DNA from: Paraphysomonas bandaiensis
Lineage: Eukaryota; Chrysophyceae
Direction: 5' to 3'
DNA length: 64,000 bases
Assembly (NCBI GenBank): GCA_965644295.1
Contig: CBFFRP010000107.1
Span: 29,560-93,559 of the forward strand
Shown: positions 1-10,384 of the stretch, piece by piece
Numbering within the stretch: position 1 is the first letter of the stretch
How the letters are laid out: each line of letters opens with the position of its first letter
Made by a program: the position numbers and the translations under genes
The notes under the pieces: model-generated
The model's database searches: none
What the model saw: the letters and a program-made list of their open reading frames with translations, nothing else
What the model was told of the DNA's origin: nothing

Positions 1-3000
1 TCCAATCTTCAGCTGCAGATCTTGATCCCTTGTGTGCGCAAGGTATTTCAGCACTCTATTCAACTTCTGCTGATCTCCGATTGTCGGACCCTTCACTCTT
101 GTTGTGAGGTACGCTATACTGAGCAGGATGTCTGGTCTAACTCTTATTGACAGATATAGCAATTTGGCCACCACTGAATGGAAATTGGCAGCCTCCTTCC
201 TCCCCAATTTCTGTCCTGCGCCCTCTGCGAACAGTGATGATGTCGCTGGAGATGCTGCTCTGCCAGTGACCGCTGCCTCCTCCAGCACTCCGTCTAGGTA
301 AGCCCTCATTGACACCACTGCCCTGTCATCTATCATGCTCACATGCATACCTAAATACGACATGTCTTTGTCATCACAGTATTTTACCTCACCATATTGT
401 TTCTTTAGTTGTTCCACCAACCACTCGGTGTCACGCTTGTCTTGTGATAGCACTAGCAGATCGTCCACGTGTAGTGTTATAGTGCACTGCTTGCCGTTGA
501 CAGTCCTATTGAGAACACACTGATCCACCGGGTTAGCCACGAAACCAATGCTTTCCAGGTAAGCTCTTATCGTGTCATACCAGAGCTTTGCGCTCTGCAC
601 GCATCCATATAACGCTTTGTCTAGGCGCACCAATATTTTGCCTCTTTCATCAACATACGGCTGGATTGTGGGGTCTAGTTTTCTGAGTATTGTGGCCAAC
701 ATCGGCTCCAATTCCATTATTACCTCTTCGCCTGACATCTCCGCATTGAGGTATGCACCACCTATATCAATTGTCGATACATGTCTCCCCTCTCTCGCTG
801 CTATTGCTAGGCATGCAAATACTGACTGTATGTCCACAGTGGGTGACGACGTGTCTGGGTACAGTTTCCGGTCCTGCTGTGCCCCGTTCGCAACCAGCCT
901 CGCCTTGATTTTCTCGAACCTTCCGAGTCCGTCGTATTTCGTCTTCAAAAACATCAGCGATCGAATTGTTCGTTTGAGTTGAGTCTTTGATAGGTCACTC
1001 CGGTGTACTGGAACTATCGCCTTTTTTTCATGCAGCAGCTGCTTCAGCTCCCGTAATATCGCCAGGTAGGCTTCTTTGCCGTGTTCCTTTAAACCTTTGG
1101 TTACGCTTGTGTGATAGGCTCGATACATTACGGGCTTTCTTCTTGTGCCTGCCGCTATCCTTGCTCCGGCTGATGGTGATGATAGTACTTCGCTTGTATT
1201 GTGTGTCATCCCTGTAGTTTCCACCCCTGTAATTTCCGGATCGTCGATGTCGTTGGGTGTTGCAGCGCCCGGTTCCTGTTCGCTCGGCCCATCAGCCCGG
1301 TCGCCATCATCGTCGACTGGTTCCGTGATTTTTGTTCTCTCTCTCTCTTCTGTGTGGCCGTGCCCTTCGTCTGTGTCAACTGCTGTCATCTGCCCCTCCT
1401 CGTGAGGCTCCTTCGGCTTATCGATCTCGTCATTCTCAGCTGGTGGCGTGGTATCCTCGATCTCTCGACTCTCATTCTCGCTGGTCGTGACAGGTGAGTG
1501 TGACTTGTTGTGCAATGACGATATTCTGTTCACGGCGTCTATTACTATTTGTGTGGTCACCATCTTCACCCAGTTGGTCCTACTCACATATTTATTTGTT
1601 TTAAGGTTTAAAAATATCCAACTCCCGTTTGCGTTGCCGGATGGGTACAGCGCGATACATGGTTCTGTTCTGGCCTGCTCCGCGTTATTGCTCTTGACCT
1701 TCGGGTCATAACATTCTACGTAGTCCCCAAAAGCCAGTGACAGTTCCTTTTTATAATTGGGTTTCCGACCAGTCAATGCCACTCGCGGTGCTACAGTTGT
1801 GCCATTGGTGGATGGCCTCCTCAAGTTCATGCGGCTGTTGGCGTATCTCACCAGGTCTCTGACGTTGGCATCTGGTAGGTTCCATGGTAGCCCTGAATGT
1901 ACACTGCGTATTGTCTCTTTGAGTCGCCTAATCTTCGCGTCGATCTTGTCCAGGTGATCTCCAGCCCCTGCCACGTCAATCTCCATCCCTGTGATTTTGC
2001 CTCTCAGGGCCTTGAATCCCGGCTGAGGGTCCAGGTAGGTAACTGTCGGTATGTACCCGTAGCTTCTTAACAGGTTTACTTGTTCCTGTAGGGCCAATCC
2101 CAACTGATCCGTTGTTTCGTTTTCGAGTGAAGTAACGATGGTTAGTCCCAATGGTTCCGCTAGTGTGAGCATGAACGATTGCTGTCTCACACTGAAGATG
2201 TCTGTGTACAGCATTTGCTCCTTCTGCTGTTCTGCCTTCAGTTCCGGATCCGCGTATTGCCGGCTGACTTTCTTATTCGTCTGCTTGCCTCTCACCGCTT
2301 CGAACGGTCTCCCATATATGTCAAAAGCTCTTCTGATATCACTCGGGGTAAGTCGCACCCCTGTAACGTTTCCGTCGCTCACTAGCTGCACAGCATCTCT
2401 CTCCGAGTCGAAACCCGAGTTTCGGATCAGGTCTCGTGCTTCTCGCGCTCTCGCGACTTCTACTTTCGAATATTGGGCTTCGCGCTCCGCTACAGTCGTT
2501 ACGTTGACTTTGGCCGTCGCCCAGTCGCGCATGTCGGCCACATACATCTTGTTCTTTCGATAGAAAGTCAAATCACTGTCAGGTAAGTGGACAGTGAAAG
2601 ACTCTCCCTGCCTATATGTCACTTCATATATGTCTTCTACGTCCGCCTGACATAGCACGCTTGCCCTTAGCTCATCTGCTGTCTTACAGGTGAAGAATTG
2701 GTCTAGCTCGCCTACATTCGGTAGTTCCAGTGCGTGTCCCGATAATCCCGCCACGGTGCATCCTTTGGACGCCGGTCTTACATTGTTCAGTAGTCTTGGG
2801 TGTACTACCGAGACATCCGCCTGGTTGTCGAGTAATACCTCGTACCATTGGAATGGCTCGCTTCCTGACGTGAAGGCGTTCAACATTGTTGTCGTGCAGT
2901 GCTTGTTTTCTGATTCTTGGCTACTGTCTGGGCATTCGTTCATTCTGTGGCCTGGCTCACCGCAGCCCCAACATATGAGCTGCCTTTTTTTCTGACCACG

Positions 3001-3912
3001 TTTGCTGTTGTGCGACTTCGTGTCGTTCCCTTGTTGCTGCTCTGGTGTATCATTGCTATCTGCTGATTTCTTGCCTTTGTCAGACTTCGATTTGCTCACG
3101 AATGCGGATCCGCCGCCTGCTCTCGTTGCTCTCTTCGGCGTTAGATATTTTGATGCTTTAGTATATATTTCATTCACATGCGTAGGTGCTGTTTGCGTTC
3201 CCATTGTTAGATCGTTGAGATAGCTAGTTTTGAACTCGCCATATCTCGTGTCGTCCAGCCCTTCGAAGAAATCCATCGCGATGTCCTCTTCATTCATTTC
3301 CGCGTTGTTCATGTCTTTGTAGGCTTCTAATAGATGATCAAACCTCTCCTTATAAGTAACTATACTCTCGTATGCTCCCTGTTTAGCGTCTTTGTACCTT
3401 TGCCTCGCTTCTGCTCGTACCACTGTACTTACGCTGGAGTTAGTGGATACTTTGTGGGTTTGTTTGATAGCCAGCCATAGTAGTAGAGGATCCTTAGTCC
3501 TGTTCATGAGCTCGTATTCATCTAATAGCTTGACTGCATCCATTGATTCGTGGCTCAGATGGTCTACCATGAATGAGTAGAATGCCGATCTATCGTTCCG
3601 CATCTTGTCTATTAATCTCCCTCTGGTCTTGGTCTTGTCCTTCATCAGGTCGAGGTTAACTCCATAGGGGTCGTCTTCCAAATCAAAATCCTCTGGGTTT
3701 ATCGCATCGGGCTCATAATATTTGTCCAGCTCTACTAGGCGTGCAAGATCACCGTACTTTTGCATGCCCACCACTACAAGCCTCTGTTTGAATGTGGCGA
3801 AGTTCGAGTTGGCACCGTATCTTAAAGTCGGTACATGTTCTGGTCTATCGGTGCTCGGTTTCTTGCCGAATCTTGCAAATCTTGTTGGCTTGTCGTTCGT
3901 TGTCTTCTTCAT
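1..3912 (-). CDS. Ty1/copia retrotransposon gag-pol polyprotein, 3' part cut by window edge
   Basis: One uninterrupted frame of 1304 codons runs from an ATG at 3912 to the window edge with no stop. In order I see: a gag region; a CCHC zinc knuckle (CWGCGEPGHRMNEC, residues 314-327) that binds the RNA template; an aspartic protease site written LLDNQADVSVV (Asp near 362); an integrase core whose first catalytic Asp lies in MLYTDIFSV (about 571); and a reverse transcriptase with TIDIGGAYLNAEM and the active site TLHVDDLLV (about 1148-1151). The cut end, HTRDQDLQLKIG, leads into RNase H. The order PR-INT-RT is that of Ty1/copia, not Ty3/gypsy. The frame is intact over everything visible, which suggests a young copy. 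The protease motif has Asn-Gln-Ala where DTGA or DSGA is usual. I could not place a 5' LTR: a large hairpin begins 24 bp upstream of the start. Confidence 0.93.
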   Translation of the reverse strand, partial: MKKTTNDKPTRFARFGKKPSTDRPEHVPTLRYGANSNFATFKQRLVVVGMQKYGDLARLVELDKYYEPDAINPEDFDLEDDPYGVNLDLMKDKTKTRGRLIDKMRNDRSAFYSFMVDHLSHESMDAVKLLDEYELMNRTKDPLLLWLAIKQTHKVSTNSSVSTVVRAEARQRYKDAKQGAYESIVTYKERFDHLLEAYKDMNNAEMNEEDIAMDFFEGLDDTRYGEFKTSYLNDLTMGTQTAPTHVNEIYTKASKYLTPKRATRAGGGSAFVSKSKSDKGKKSADSNDTPEQQQGNDTKSHNSKRGQKKRQLICWGCGEPGHRMNECPDSSQESENKHCTTTMLNAFTSGSEPFQWYEVLLDNQADVSVVHPRLLNNVRPASKGCTVAGLSGHALELPNVGELDQFFTCKTADELRASVLCQADVEDIYEVTYRQGESFTVHLPDSDLTFYRKNKMYVADMRDWATAKVNVTTVAEREAQYSKVEVARAREARDLIRNSGFDSERDAVQLVSDGNVTGVRLTPSDIRRAFDIYGRPFEAVRGKQTNKKVSRQYADPELKAEQQKEQMLYTDIFSVRQQSFMLTLAEPLGLTIVTSLENETTDQLGLALQEQVNLLRSYGYIPTVTYLDPQPGFKALRGKITGMEIDVAGAGDHLDKIDAKIRRLKETIRSVHSGLPWNLPDANVRDLVRYANSRMNLRRPSTNGTTVAPRVALTGRKPNYKKELSLAFGDYVECYDPKVKSNNAEQARTEPCIALYPSGNANGSWIFLNLKTNKYVSRTNWVKMVTTQIVIDAVNRISSLHNKSHSPVTTSENESREIEDTTPPAENDEIDKPKEPHEEGQMTAVDTDEGHGHTEERERTKITEPVDDDGDRADGPSEQEPGAATPNDIDDPEITGVETTGMTHNTSEVLSSPSAGARIAAGTRRKPVMYRAYHTSVTKGLKEHGKEAYLAILRELKQLLHEKKAIVPVHRSDLSKTQLKRTIRSLMFLKTKYDGLGRFEKIKARLVANGAQQDRKLYPDTSSPTVDIQSVFACLAIAAREGRHVSTIDIGGAYLNAEMSGEEVIMELEPMLATILRKLDPTIQPYVDERGKILVRLDKALYGCVQSAKLWYDTIRAYLESIGFVANPVDQCVLNRTVNGKQCTITLHVDDLLVLSQDKRDTEWLVEQLKKQYGEVKYCDDKDMSYLGMHVSMIDDRAVVSMRAYLDGVLEEAAVTGRAASPATSSLFAEGAGQKLGRKEAANFHSVVAKLLYLSIRVRPDILLSIAYLTTRVKGPTIGDQQKLNRVLKYLAHTRDQDLQLKIG

Positions 3913-3935
3913 AATTTCCTCTTAATGAGAAGTTC

Positions 3936-4836
3936 TCTCTCTCCTCATGAGGAGCACACACCACTATACACCACTATGACCACACACTGTTGATAGTCCT
4001 CACTCGTGTCTGTGAGTAGAGGCAGCAGCAGAGCCTCTGAATCATGTACTCATATATGCATATATCCACATCACGTTCACTTCGAAGTCACTCAGAGATA
4101 TACTGCATATACGTACACGTATACCTATGTATACCATATACATATGTATGTATGTATGTATGTATGTATGCGTAGAGGAATGAGAGGATGTTCTTTTCAG
4201 TTTAGTACTTGAAGTGACTGTATAAGATATGCATAGGGCACATAGAGGTGTATGGTGTTATATTATGCAGTGTGTAGTGTACGGCTGTAGAATAGAGGCA
4301 TAATTTCCTCTTACGCAGAGAAAAATACGGTACTCGGTCGAATGTCACGGATGTTACAAATCAATAAACGGACGGAATACCCCCGTTGCTTTCACACAGT
4401 CTACACTACAGGTAGTCAAAGCAAGGTTCTCTTTATAGTTTACTACAGAACTTCTCAGTAAGAGGAAATTATGCCTCTATTCTACAGCCGTACACTACAC
4501 ACTGCATAATATAACACCATACACCTCTATGTGCCCTATGCATATCTTATACAGTCACTTCAAGTACTAAACTGAAAAGAACATCCTCTCATTCCTCTAC
4601 GCATACATACATACATACATACATACATATGTATATGGTATACATAGGTATACGTGTACGTATATGCAGTATATCTCTGAGTGACTTCGAAGTGAACGTG
4701 ATGTGGATATATGCATATATGAGTACATGATTCAGAGGCTCTGCTGCTGCCTCTACTCACAGACACGAGTGAGGACTATCAACAGTGTGTGGTCATAGTG
4801 GTGTATAGTGGTGTGTGCTCCTCATGAGGAGAGAGA
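3936..4836. repeat. Perfect long inverted repeat (379-bp arms, 143-bp loop)
   Basis: Arm 1 (3936-4314) and arm 2 (4458-4836) are reverse complements; position p pairs with 8772-p. I checked both ends base by base, and identical 68-codon frames occur in the two arms on opposite strands, so the middle is also perfect. Each arm contains a TATG microsatellite, (tatg)n near 4144-4170. The loop (4315-4457) shows no coding potential. The arm begins 24 bp before the start of the copia gag frame. It could be a foldback element, two head-to-head copies of one repeat, or an assembly inversion. No target duplication is visible at the outer ends. Confidence 0.9.
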
Positions 4837-5639
4837 CTCGTATGATCATATGAATAATACCGCAGCAGATACACACACTTACATACAGAACCCCCACACA
4901 CACATACATGCATAGACCGCATGGAGCACCCTGAATAGCCATATAACTGAACCAGAAGCGTTCACCACTAATGCGCTCCTGAGTATGTTATTTTATATGG
5001 CGTATCTGCATGAATGGTGCTGTGGAATCATATGTATCCGTTAGAAGACTGTGGCGCTGTTGCTCATGCAGCTGGTGGTGATTATCCATATCATCCATAC
5101 TGCATCATCTCATTATGATCTGGTGTGTGCTGTATATTCGAAAGAGGTTACATGTATATATAAGGTAAAGGTGCTGTGTAGGCAAGAGATGTTTTGATGA
5201 AACCAATTCTACTTCCATCGCATTGAATAGGGCCAATAAGATATCTCTGTTGTAACGGTGGCGACATGCTACAGTGTATAGAATACGTTTCCTATTCGAA
5301 ATAGTTTCCTCATTGCAGTGTATGTCTTTGTAGATATGTTACTAGGAAGTAACCTGTGTAATATACTTTGTGTGATTTCATTCTTGGGCATGAGCCTGCC
5401 TTGCCATGAGTTTCCTTGTCCTTTGGATTCCCCCTGGCTGATCACATCAACTTTTGACATTTGGATGATGAAATAACTTAACTAAACTGTAACCTTGCTC
5501 TACTTGTAAACCTTAACCTTGCTTCGTTGTACATTTAACATATCAGTGATAATGAACATTTAACGCCCCTGCCCAATGTTCGAACTCAATATCGAACAAC
5601 TGGAAGCACATGAACCAACGCTGACCTTGTTTGATATGA
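4837..5639. other. Non-coding stretch, nothing recognised
   Basis: AT-rich sequence between the hairpin and a dispersed repeat. Only short frames with no family resemblance are present. A tract near 5490-5530 repeats AACCTTGC/AACCTTA-like words. No RNA gene was seen. Confidence 0.5.
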
Positions 5640-6050
5640 CCAAATGACTAACTAGTCAAGCTAGTTAGACGTCTATCTGGTACTAACTCCATTATCCTAC
5701 TATTTACGCTACGGAGGATGGTTGTGCAACCACCTCCGCTCTATAGCTCAAAGCAAACGCCGTGAGCAAGCCGAATGTTGATATACCTGACATCTGCTAA
5801 CTTCAGTTTTTTTGAGTCCTTAAGGTGATTATCCCGGATGCTTGACTTCAGCAGGCAGCTCAATACCCTGGCTCCCCTTCAGGTGGGCCCTGTCCCGCAT
5901 GCCCTTGAGGTGGGCCCATTTCCGGATGCCTGTTTATTCGTCAAGGCCCAAACACGTCTACACAAGTGACACTTATTAGTGTCCCTTGTACCAAACAAGC
6001 ATTCGCCTATGAGTTGGCAGAACAATACCTAAGTAAGTAGGCGATCATGG
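5640..6050 (-). repeat. Dispersed repeat family H, copy 1 (hairpin-bearing)
   Basis: Reading the minus strand, this stretch matches 42240-42610 and, in part, 25735-25985. Shared blocks include TGGTACAAGGGACACTA, GAATAAAC.GG, CTGAAGTCAAGCATCC, CAGATGTCAGGTATATCA and AAATAGTAGGAT. A hairpin at 5712-5738 has the stem CGGAGG/CCTCCG. The other two copies have CGAAAG/CTTTCG at the same place. No reading frame is shared, so this is a non-autonomous repeat or solo terminal repeat of an unidentified element. Confidence 0.75.
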
Positions 6051-6073
6051 TACAGCGAGGAAATATGATACGA

Positions 6074-9000
6074 GGGAAATATTATTCAACCTAGTCAAAT
6101 TGGTTGAATTACCTAGTCACGCTATTTTTGGTGGAATAACCTAGTCAAAGTAATAAATGACTCAACCTAGTCAACTTTGGTATTCAACCTAGTCGTTCTT
6201 ATATCCATTGATTACACACTGTGACTGTCTAAGATACCATCTCACACCACACAATATATTAGTGGCTTACAGAGCATCAAAACAAACACTCAAACATTAC
6301 AATAAGCTCATATATACATATCTACATAACACAGATGTACGTGTATGTCTATCTAGCCTATCTGTAGCATGTATGCATATAGCGATGGTCCCTGTGAGTG
6401 TTATGGGGAGGAGGGTCCATGAAGCTGTGGGCATAACTCACTCTATGATCCGCAGGACATCTTGAGATCTTCATATGCTGGGAGTGATGGCGCTCATCTT
6501 CCTTCACTTCAGCACTGAATGAATGACTTCGATTGCTGCATTGGCTTTCAGGGGTGCATAAATCCCTATTTTTAGTCCAACGGAAAAAAAAGGAGGTTTT
6601 CAGAAAACAAACTTCTAAAAGCAGCATCATTGAAGTGGACTGTAGAGCAGCATCAGAACATCAGCATCATGAGTGTGTCATCAGTCTTACAGCATCATGA
6701 GTGTGTCATCAGTCTTACAGCATCATGAGTGTGTCATCAGTCTTACAGCATCATGAGTGTGTCATCAGTCTTACAGTATCATGAGTGTGTCATCAGTCTT
6801 ACAGTATCATGAGTGTGTCATCAGTCTTACAGCATCATGAGTGTGTCATCAGTCTTACAGTATCATGAGTGTGTCATCAGTCTTACAGTATCATGAGTGT
6901 GTCATCAGTCTTACAGCATCATGAGTGTGTCATCAGTCTTACAGTATCATGAGTGTGTCATCAGTCTTACAGCATCATGAGTGTGTCATCAGTCTTACAG
7001 TATCATGAGTGTGTCATCAGTCTTACAGCATCATGAGTGTGTCATCAGTCTTACAGCATCATGAGTGTGTCATCAGTCTTACAGCATCATGAGTGTGTCA
7101 TCAGTCTTACAGTATCATGAGTGTGTCATCAGTCTTACAGTATCATGAGTGTGTCATCAGTCTTACAGCATCATGAGTGTGTCATCAGTCTTACAGTATC
7201 ATGAGTGTGTCATCAGTCTTACAGCATCATGAGTGTGTCATCAGTCTTACAGTATCATGAGTGTGTCATCAGTCTTACAGTATCATGAGTGTGTCATCAG
7301 TCTTACAGTATCATGAGTGTGTCATCAGCCTTACAGTATCATGAGTGTGTCATCCGTCTTACAGTATCATGAGTGTGTCATCAGTCTTACAGTATCATGA
7401 GTGTGTCATCAGTCTTACAGCATCATGAGTGTGTCATCAGTCTTACAGCATCATGAGTGTGTCATCAGTCTTACAGCATCATGAGTGTGTCATCAGTCTT
7501 ACAGCATCATGAGTGTGTCATCAGTCTTACAGTATCATGAGTGTGTCATCAGTCTTACAGCATCATGAGTGTGTCATCAGTCTTACAGCATCATGAGTGT
7601 GTCATCAGTCTTACAGTATCATGAGTGTGTCATCAGTCTTACAGCATCATGAGTGTGTCATCAGTCTTACAGTATCATGAGTGTGTCATCAGTCTTACAG
7701 TATCATGAGTGTGTCATCAGTCTTACAGTATCATGAGTGTGTCATCAGTCTTACAGTATCATGAGTGTGTCATCCGTCTTACTGTATCATGAGTGTGTCA
7801 TCAGTCTTACAGTATCATGAGTGTGTCATCAGTCTTACAGCATCATGAGTGTGTCATCAGTCTTACAGTATCATGAGTGTGTCATCAGTCTTACAGCATC
7901 ATGAGTGTGTCATCAGTCTTACAGCATCATGAGTGTGTCATCAGTCTTACAGTATCATGAGTGTGTCATCAGTCTTACAGCATCATGAGTGTGTCATCAG
8001 TCTTACAGCATCATGAGTGTGTCATCAGTCTTACAGCATCATGAGTGTGTCATCAGTCTTACAGTATCATGAGTGTGTCATCAGTCTTACAGTATCATGA
8101 GTGTGTCATCAGTCTTACAGCATCATGAGTGTGTCATCAGTCTTACAGTATCATGAGTGTGTCATCAGTCTTACAGCATCATGAGTGTGTCATCAGTCTT
8201 ACAGTATCATGAGTGTGTCATCAGTCTTACAGTATCATGAGTGTGTCATCAGTCTTACAGTATCATGAGTGTGTCATCAGTCTTACAGTATCATGAGTGT
8301 GTCATCCGTCTTACAGTATCATGAGTGTGTCATCAGTCTTACAGTATCATGAGTGTGTCATCAGTCTTACAGCATCATGAGTGTGTCATCAGTCTTACAG
8401 CATCATGAGTGTGTCATCAGTCTTACAGCATCATGAGTGTGTCATCAGTCTTACAGCATCATGAGTGTGTCATCAGTCTTACAGTATCATGAGTGTGTCA
8501 TCAGTCTTACAGCATCATGAGTGTGTCATCAGTCTTACAGCATCATGAGTGTGTCATCAGTCTTACAGTATCATGAGTGTGTCATCAGTCTTACAGCATC
8601 ATGAGTGTGTCATCAGTCTTACAGTATCATGAGTGTGTCATCAGTCTTACAGTATCATGAGTGTGTCATCAGTCTTACAGTATCATGAGTGTGTCATCCG
8701 TCTTACTGTATCATGAGTGTGTCATCAGTCTTACAGTATCATGAGTGTGTCATCAGTCTTACAGCATCATGAGTGTGTCATCAGTCTTACAGCATCATGA
8801 GTGTGTCATCAGTCTTACAGTATCATGAGTGTGTCATCAGTCTCACTGTATTAAAGGTACCACAGCATATATATGCTGTAAGGGAGGAAGCTTACAAAAT
8901 CAAGAGCGAAACCTATATTATTATCGTTCTTGTCTACAACTGCCCGCGCTGTGGGTACTAGCAGCTATTGATCCTACCTCTAGTGAGGTATGTGCAATAG

Positions 9001-9635
9001 ATATGTACTCTGCATTTATATATTACAATATATTTTGCGTTCTTGTGACTGTTAATCATTGTATGACACAATACTTTTTACAATCTTGTGAGTGCTAATC
9101 ATTGTATGACAGACATCACAGTATAATATTATGTATGTTGTACGGGAGATCCCTTAATAATCAAGTGCAAACCCAATATCGCTTGTGAGGTATGTAAAAT
9201 ACATTTATAACTCTCTACATATCTTAATTATGTGCTCAGGGAACATTGATGTGAAGCACATGTTGATCTCCATCAAGACTCACAATGCAGCGAGGTCCCT
9301 CATCAACGGTGAACCCACCGATGTCATGGCCCTTGGGAAGCTATGGAATTGCACCGGACATGGTCACCAATTTCTCATTGGAATGCAACGTTATAATGTT
9401 ATGTATTGCATGTATACAATATCTACATTTATCAATTGATGGATAGAGTATGCTCCCATGTTTGAATGAAAATTTTTATTTTTGACTAGGTGAATACCAT
9501 AAAACCTAGTCATTGTAAACTGAAAATATGAATTATTAAATGACTAGGTTTTTCAACCGCTTGACTAGGTTTTTACACCAATTTTGGTGTGACTAGGAAA
9601 TTACACCAATTTGACTAGGTTCAATAATAGATCCC
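6074..9635. mobile_element. 3.56-kb non-autonomous TIR element carrying a minisatellite
   Basis: The left end (GGGAAATATTATTCAACC then TAGTCAAATTGG) and the reverse complement of the right end (GGGATCTATTATTGAACC then TAGTCAAATTGG) are imperfect terminal inverted repeats. Inside each end the word CCTAGTCA, or its complement, recurs four to six times, giving subterminal arrays at 6085-6195 and 9485-9625. A 9-bp direct repeat, ATGATACGA, abuts both ends (6065-6073 and 9636-9644), the length expected of a Mutator-like element. The same word lies inverted beside a related end near 20930, so it may instead belong to the element. No transposase is encoded. The interior is mostly the 28-bp array. 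Confidence 0.65.
6663..8850. repeat. 28-bp minisatellite, about 78 tandem copies
   Basis: The unit is (c/t)atcatgagtgtgtcatcag followed by tcttacag, repeated with near-perfect fidelity for about 2.19 kb. The main variation is C or T at the first base. Rare variants are CATCCGTC (7351, 7771, 8303, 8695) and ACTG for ACAG (after 7771 and 8695). Distances between the rare variants are exact multiples of 28 bp (420, 532, 392), so blocks of about 33-34 units were duplicated. There are no spacers. A unit of 28 bp is not a multiple of three and no open frame spans the array. Confidence 0.95.
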
Positions 9636-9689
9636 ATGATACGAAGGATTATCCGAATCTACCATTTTTCCCACAACAATGTCGAACAT

Positions 9690-9910
9690 GCTCTTTTCGT
9701 GGTGTTCTGGGGGATAAGTACCGGAAACTAACAATAAACAATATATAGTATACAGTCAGCAGATGTTGTTCTGTCCACTCATAGCCAAATGCTTGTGTGG
9801 AGATACTATATCTCTAATATTCTTAATTCTTTTTTTTTGCATATACCAAGTACCAGTAAATGCCATTACCATTAACGGTTACCACGCCCTGTAACATAAT
9901 ACTCAACTTC
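9690..9910 (+). repeat. Repeat fragments: block shared with 42185-42280, and a worn hAT end
   Basis: CGTGGTGTTCTGGGGGA, GGAAACTAAC and CCAAATGCTTGTGTGG recur in order at 42190-42265. At about 9862-9895, GCCATTACCATTAA followed by a terminus ending CGCCCTG resembles the right end of the hAT element at 19271-20194 (ATTACCAGGCCCTG). No matching left end was found, so it is a truncated relic. Confidence 0.55.
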
Positions 9911-10384
9911 TCACTTCATTTATTAAAGTTTGCTACATTTATATTCTCTCTACTTTCTACTCACATTCAATATTATCAGATCTTACACCATGCACGATCT
10001 CATACAGTAAAAGTATTCTAGTTTTTCTAATTAATTCTTCATGTACTACAATTTTCAACTTCTATATTTTTAAACTAACGATCATACTTCTAATACTTTA
10101 ACGTACAGCTTTTATGTGTTAACAACCCCATTCCAACAGTGTGACCATAGTGTAGGCTCGGTGGTACACCCATAAACACCACGAATTTGCACTGACTCTA
10201 GGCAGTCATCCACCCTCCCACACGTTCATCTTGGCTGACCACATAGATCGCGCAGATTCTGTAAAGCAAAGCTCAACATTGGTGGTTGCCTATCCATCAG
10301 TTATGACTCGTGGTCTGAAGATTCTATCTACAGCTTTGAATTGAGAGGGAGGATACGATCCCCTACTCAAATATATCAAGCACT
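9911..10384. other. Non-coding stretch, nothing recognised
   Basis: AT-rich, with only short frames. It lies downstream of the minus-strand sulfotransferase-like gene and probably includes its 3' untranslated region. Confidence 0.4.

Noticed and set aside
4006-4766. Two identical 68-codon frames on opposite strands
   Set aside because: They are a consequence of the perfect inverted repeat and run through a TATG microsatellite; no sign of real coding.
5269-5460. 63-codon minus-strand frame in the gap after the hairpin
   Set aside because: Short, no motif, surrounded by repeats.
6663-8850. CRISPR-like array of 28-bp repeats
   Set aside because: Repeats are contiguous without spacers and the genome is eukaryotic; it is a minisatellite.
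9185-9439. 84-codon frame that looks protein-like in its middle
   Set aside because: No family recognised, no upstream or downstream exon that fits, and it lies inside the non-autonomous TIR element.
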